A stretch of DNA of 64,000 bases from Numida meleagris (taxonomy: Eukaryota > Chordata > Aves > Galliformes > Numididae): assembly GCF_002078875.1 (NCBI RefSeq), contig NC_034415.1:21839225-21903224 (forward strand), written 5' to 3'. The stretch's first letter is position 1; each line of letters opens with the position of its first letter. Both the position numbers and the translations under genes were made by a program. Positions 59,101-64,000 of this stretch are shown here, piece by piece. A model generated the notes under the pieces. It was not told the origin of the DNA, did not search any database, and worked only from the letters and a program-made list of their open reading frames with translations.

Positions 59101-62100
59101 CTTCAGAACACTGGGTAGGGTAATACATAGATCCTAAGCACCATTTCTTTTTAACAGATTGATGTAGCACTTGAGGAAGACTTTTAGCATTTGAAGTCCC
59201 TGCAGGCTTAGGCAATTGTCCTGATTCCACAAAGCTCCCATCCAAAACAAGGGACAGTTCAGGAACTGATGGAAAGATCCTGGTAACCTGAAGGCAATTA
59301 CATCAGCAAGTTTAAGTTCTCTTTAAAATACTTTGTGTCTTTGTGCACTTCACAAGCAGGATTTCCCAGTATTTGTCCAGGATACAGTTTCCATTCAAAA
59401 CCATGACTTTTACCAGCTCAAAAACAGCTATATAAAAAATACCTTTTTAATGACTGGAGAGTTCAGATATAGAAAAATCTATAGGATCAGTCTTAAAGAA
59501 TTGCTTCCATATGGCTCAATAGCTGTATCTACCAAATAAAAGCCCTGTCTGGAGTGCAAGGCTACATGTCCCCTCTTACTATTCTTAGAGCCAGCAGACA
59601 GCACCACTGTTGTGGGTTATCAAATACACTGTTGTGGGTTATCAAATACACTGTTGCAGAGATTTCATTATACCTGTATATGTTTCAGTGAAAAGAAAAA
59701 AAAAACAACAAAAAAACCAAACACCCACAAAGATAAACTAGCAGATCATCTTTTCCCAAATACTAGCACATGCAGGAGTTAAAGTGCCGGTAAATCCAGC
59801 ACAAAAGCAGGCTGACTAGAGACAGAGCTGGGACTCTCAGTCCACTTCAGTTCTGATTCCATAAGCACTTCGAGACAGAAGCTCTGATCTCCTTACAATG
59901 AGCTTTGCTGCTTCAGTTACGACATCTTCTAGAATCTGAGAACTCTAGAGACATTATTTACTTAGTTACCTGTTGACTCGCTGGGTGAGGACTTGGAATT
60001 GGTCTTGGGGATAAATCCTCATCTTCTACACCGGAGTCATGATCACTTGCTGACAGCTTACTGGGTGAACAACCATGAGGAGGACTGAAACAACATTAGT
60101 CAAACTAAAAACTTCTGCTTGACAGATTGGGCAGCAGTAATATAAACCTTCACATTTTTCACTCTGCAGTCTACAGTGAAATATCAGCATCATTTTTTCC
60201 TAGAAGCAGTTGTACATCCCCCTGATCAGACAGAAAGTTCATATGGCAAGCAGCTCAAAGACCAAACAATGAAAATACAAATGCTGATTTGGGGCAATAC
60301 ATATACTAAACCTCTTCTCTCCACATCCCCATACATACACATCTTTTAAGTGCCATTCTAAGAGTGAAGCACTGATTTATGTTGGGAAGATAGGAAATGC
60401 TAAAGTAAAGATTGTGACATTGTTTAAAGAACAAAGACAACAAAGGCCATCTTTCAGCCATAGATAAAAAGTTGATGGATAAGTCAGGTTCCCCAAAATC
60501 CTTAAGTTTCAACCTATCCAAGTCTCAGCTCTGAAAAGTCAGGAAAAAACCCACAAGTTTTTACCAATGTAAGTAGATTTCAGAGATTTGAGATAAAGGA
60601 CTCCAAGCTCCATCAGTGAAGAGACCTCATCAGAAACATCTAATGTATTAATTACAACCACTAGTATCAAGAGTAGAGTTACTTGTACTTTCTCTAGCAA
60701 AAGTTTGACCATCTTGCTAGAACATGAACTCTGAAAATAAACACAAGACCATTCAGATTTTAATGCAAGATCATCACTGTAGTCAGAGCTAGCCTGACAT
60801 CCTACACAGCAGAGGTAAAAAAGACCTAATCCAATAGATATTTGATTTTTGTGCATAAATGGCATCTGAAAGATTTACCTTCTAACAGGAAGTTTCTTGC
60901 AGATTCTGCTGAAGAACTCTGTTTCAGCATTTTGTTTCTCTGCACTCAACTCAAACTGGATAGGGTTCTTGTCTGAAGGTTCAACGTTCTGAAACAAAAT
61001 TTTTTGTATTTGTGAAGCACGCCAGCGTCAACTTTTGATAACCGAGATACTGCTCCCAAAGAAATAATTTCAAGGAAGTTTAACTGATTATTTGTTGCTT
61101 GTTCTTTACTTTCAATTCTCAATTCTTTCACCACTACAAGTAGGCAGGCTTCCTTTCCTGTTTAACACTGTTCCCCTTGCTACTCTGTAAACTAGTTGGC
61201 CTAATTATAGCCACAAGCAGATGCTTCCTTGCTGTAACTGCTTAGACAGTCTTCCACAAGCCTTCATCATGGTAGGCAAGAGCAACTGTTCCTATACTGA
61301 TTCACACACAACTGGGAAGGTCCTGCAGACAGCAGAAGCAAGCCCCAGTAACTAAAGGCCTTGCTGTCTCCAGAAAGCTTTTTCTGGAGAAAGAGGAGAG
61401 TATAATAGCACAGGTCACATTACACTGTGCATTTCTTTACCAGAGCACACATTGCGCAAATGAACTGTTCAACTTCAGGTTCTGCATTTTCCCAGGAAAA
61501 CATTTGAAGAACAGAGATTTCCTAGGATTTCTTCAAGCCCTTTGAGCACTTCCCAGGTACTGTGTGAAATCTTTCAAAAAGTTACCTTGCACAAAGATAA
61601 AATTTCTCCTGCTTTGTTACTGAAGCACAGCAAGAGCTCTGCAAATTCCCAACCACTGAATGTCATTTGGCATACAGCTTTGAACAAAGCATAACTACCT
61701 AGACTTTGCTCTCCAGAAAGCAAATACAAATATGCATCACCCATAGCAGGTGACAGAAGTTTTCAGCATGTACACAGCATACCAGATTAACAAATGCTAT
61801 AGGAAATAACAATCTCTACTCATAAAGCCAAGAGGTGACGAAAACATTAAATAGCTATACCATTTTTAAACCCCGCAGTTTCACTTGGGTCACATTATTT
61901 GCCTCCTTTAAACACTTAAACTAACACTGATTTTTTTTTAACTACTGTGATGCAGTAAGTAATCAAGCCACTTACTTTAAAGAGGTGTACTGTTTCGCTG
62001 CAAGTTAAGAGCTGGAACCCTAATTCAGTCTGCCCTCTGCAAGGACCACATTCATAAAACTCTGGTTCTTTGTGTGTCAATGAATAAAGCACAATAAGAA

Positions 62101-63963
62101 AGCTCCCAGATTCTGAGAAAACCCTAAAAATAGAAAAAAGCCCACATCTTTAAAAAAAAAAAACAGGAAGAAGGTCATTAGCTTCTCAGTATATTGGACA
62201 AGTTATCACACAATTTATCAGACTGGTCACTTACTGCATTTTGAGTAGTACTGAGCTATATATAGGTAGAGCAGAGAAACTTAAGACTGATGCCATGTGC
62301 AGGAATTGAAGCAAAGTACAGAAATAGTGGGAATAATTTTTCTGCTTTCTACCTCAATCCTTTGGGATCACTTACTACTTTGACTGAATTACTGGAAGAC
62401 TTCAGTAGTTGTACAGAAGAAAACACTGTAAAAATGATATATATATATTTAAATATAAGTCAGTGGAAGACATTTTAAAAACACTGCTTATCTGTTACTC
62501 CTCAGCATTCAAAAAACATTCATTAATGTTAAAAGTATAATTTTCCTTCAAAACTCTGTTACACAGGTAGAAAATAGTGAATTTACAGCAGACAGCATTA
62601 ACACAAGTACAATCAAGGATAGAGAAAACAATCTGCATTTGCAGGAAGTGCTTGACTACTTTCATACTACTTTCTTTCTTACTGCAAATGGAAGTAAATT
62701 AAAAGATGCTTGAAGAACACATTCAGCTAGAACTTCAAAATGATTCTTACAACTTAAGAGTTGAAGATGTATGATGTACAGAATAAGCAGTTAGTCTGCA
62801 GAGGTTAATTCTCTTTGCATGATTTATTAAATCAACTTAATTCACTTCCAGGATAAAATCACAGAAAGTTAATGAGTCAAGCATCTAACTTGGCTACACA
62901 AATCTAATCATCTAATCAGGCTCTTATCTGCATCTGTGTATATTTAAATTGCTTAAGGAAAAAGTCTGTTCAGTAATTACAAACATCTGTTCACCAAATG
63001 TGTTTTCATTTCATAATTGAGAAGTATGACTGAGCATAAAAAATTCTTATGCATACAAGATATTTTAGTTTTATTTACTAGAAGAGCATTTTAAAACTGT
63101 AAAGATCTGAACTCCCTTGAAGCTTCTGTATAAATTGAACTTGGCAAACATTACAGGTTAAAAGAAAGTGAGTTATTATTATTTACTAATACCAAAATGG
63201 AAAAAAAATCAAAATGCAAGAAATAACAGAAATTGAATACTTAAGAGGAAGTCATAACAAGACAGTACCAGCTGCAAATCAATGTACTTCAAGAGGTTGG
63301 TTAGATACAACCAGGGAAAAACCACATATCAAAAATCAACCAAAAAAAAAGTTCAAAAACAAAACTAAAACCCCACCACCGTTTAAATGTTCTCTGCCTG
63401 CCAATTCAAACTAAAAATGCAGTGGCCTTGATGATATTAATATTTACCTTCTTCTATCTTTTGGATATTTAACCCAGCTTGCCAACACTTACCAGTTTCC
63501 AGAAGATTTGTGAGGCATAAGTCAAAACTAGGAACAACAACAAAAACAGATAGACCCACCTCCTATACAGCATCAATCAGATATTCTCTCAAAGAGCACA
63601 TTGTCATGCTTTTTAGGGAAGACACATTTATAGGCAGCCAGTAATTTATGTTTTGTAGATAAAAGTGACTTGCCTTTCTTGAATTGAAGAACTGAATAAA
63701 TATCGCAGGCAACAGGCCCAGACTTGAGGACTATAGATATGAGTAACTCCACTCAGCCAACTAAAGTAAGAAGAAATACCTTATTAAAGATCATTACATT
63801 ACCGAGTTTCCACTACATACTTCATCAAATACTTCTTAAACCAGTATGAGTACTAATCTATACAGAGCCAGATACTTACACTCCAACTAATGGCAGAGCA
63901 TATGCCTTTGGATCAGACTCAAGCAGCAAAAGTAGCTTTCGTGTCTGGTCCATAGTAAGGTAG
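50179..63963 (-). CDS. STIL: STIL centriolar assembly protein, C-terminal 11 coding exons (5' part outside window)
   Basis: Core centriole-duplication factor: PLK4 phosphorylates it and it recruits SAS6 to start the cartwheel. Exons in transcript order: 63880-63963, 63674-63760, 61976-62123, 60879-60988, 59970-60084, 58235-59287, 56788-56947, 55820-56045, 53777-53969, 52904-53157, 50179-51007 (TGA); about 1085 residues, frame continuous. Visible landmarks: [19 protein letters not shown] and [17 protein letters not shown] (N-terminal domain end), [19 protein letters not shown] (CPAP-binding proline-rich region), [22 protein letters not shown] (PLK4-binding coiled coil, across an exon junction), [20 protein letters not shown] (STAN motif, SAS6 binding) followed by RYGL, and a C-terminal [12 protein letters not shown]. 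One intron uses a GC donor (63672-63673). The mammalian KEN box near the C-terminus appears absent. More exons lie beyond 64000. Confidence 0.96.
52262..52325 (+). mobile_element. CR1 LINE 3' fragment in STIL intron
   Basis: Very short plus-oriented remnant: 'ggtaggtcccttccaactca', 'tgcaatcctgtttgattcta'. It lies in the last STIL intron, antisense to the gene. Confidence 0.65.
59605..59656. repeat. 22-bp tandem duplication in STIL intron
   Basis: A 22-bp unit starting CACTGTTGTGGG is present twice without mismatch (59605-59626, 59627-59648) plus a partial third copy. It lies between STIL exons 58235-59287 and 59970-60084. Confidence 0.9.
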
Positions 63964-64000
63964 CTGAAACAAAGTAGATTTTTTTTCAGTATTTTGTAAG

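Overview
This is vertebrate nuclear DNA, almost certainly avian and probably galliform. The reasons are many short 3' ends of CR1 LINEs (the dominant bird retroposon), a Galluhop-type mariner copy, compact introns, CpG-rich promoters, and a conserved gene order: CYP4B - CYP4B - PDZK1IP1 - TAL1 - STIL. The same order is known around human TAL1 on 1p33. There are no prokaryotic features. The window has one assembly gap (45771-45915).

Layout. 1-2784: intron or 5' flank of a first CYP4B gene whose exon 1 is not visible. 2785-7870 (+): exons 2-12 of CYP4B copy 1. 7871-13344: spacer. 13455-19752 (+): complete 12-exon CYP4B copy 2 (509 aa), with a TATA box and a dead mariner in intron 2. 19753-23890: spacer holding a dense cluster of TAL1/GATA composite motifs, a candidate avian counterpart of the mammalian TAL1 '+40' erythroid enhancer. 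24296-27836 (-): PDZK1IP1/MAP17, 4 exons, 115 aa. 27837-37660: spacer with an Ets/GATA/E-box cluster (candidate '+19'-type stem-cell enhancer), a long polypurine tract and an isolated CpG island. About 37660-46115 (-): TAL1, with three coding exons (309 aa), a 3' UTR of about 2.1 kb, and a probable non-coding first exon with two GATA sites upstream. 46116-47990: a short CpG-rich TAL1-STIL interval. About 47995-63963 (-): STIL, last 11 coding exons (about 1085 C-terminal residues) and 3' UTR; its 5' part lies outside the window.

How the genes relate. The two P450s are tandem duplicates: ER-membrane fatty-acid/xenobiotic hydroxylases. PDZK1IP1 is a small membrane adaptor. TAL1 is the blood and endothelial bHLH master regulator. 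STIL is a centriole-duplication factor. P450s, adaptor and centriole factor share no pathway; what ties the locus together is long-range regulation, because TAL1 enhancers in mammals lie in and beyond the PDZK1IP1 interval, and the motif clusters seen here sit at the matching positions, scaled down to a bird genome.

I saw no CRISPR array, operon, novel enzyme cassette or other undescribed system. The observations most worth checking are the composite-motif cluster at 21579-21839, the Ets/GATA/E-box cluster at 31839-31868, the apparent loss of the STIL KEN box, and a GC-AG intron in STIL. Exon boundaries were read by hand from splice sites, reading-frame continuity and remembered protein families; no alignment was run.
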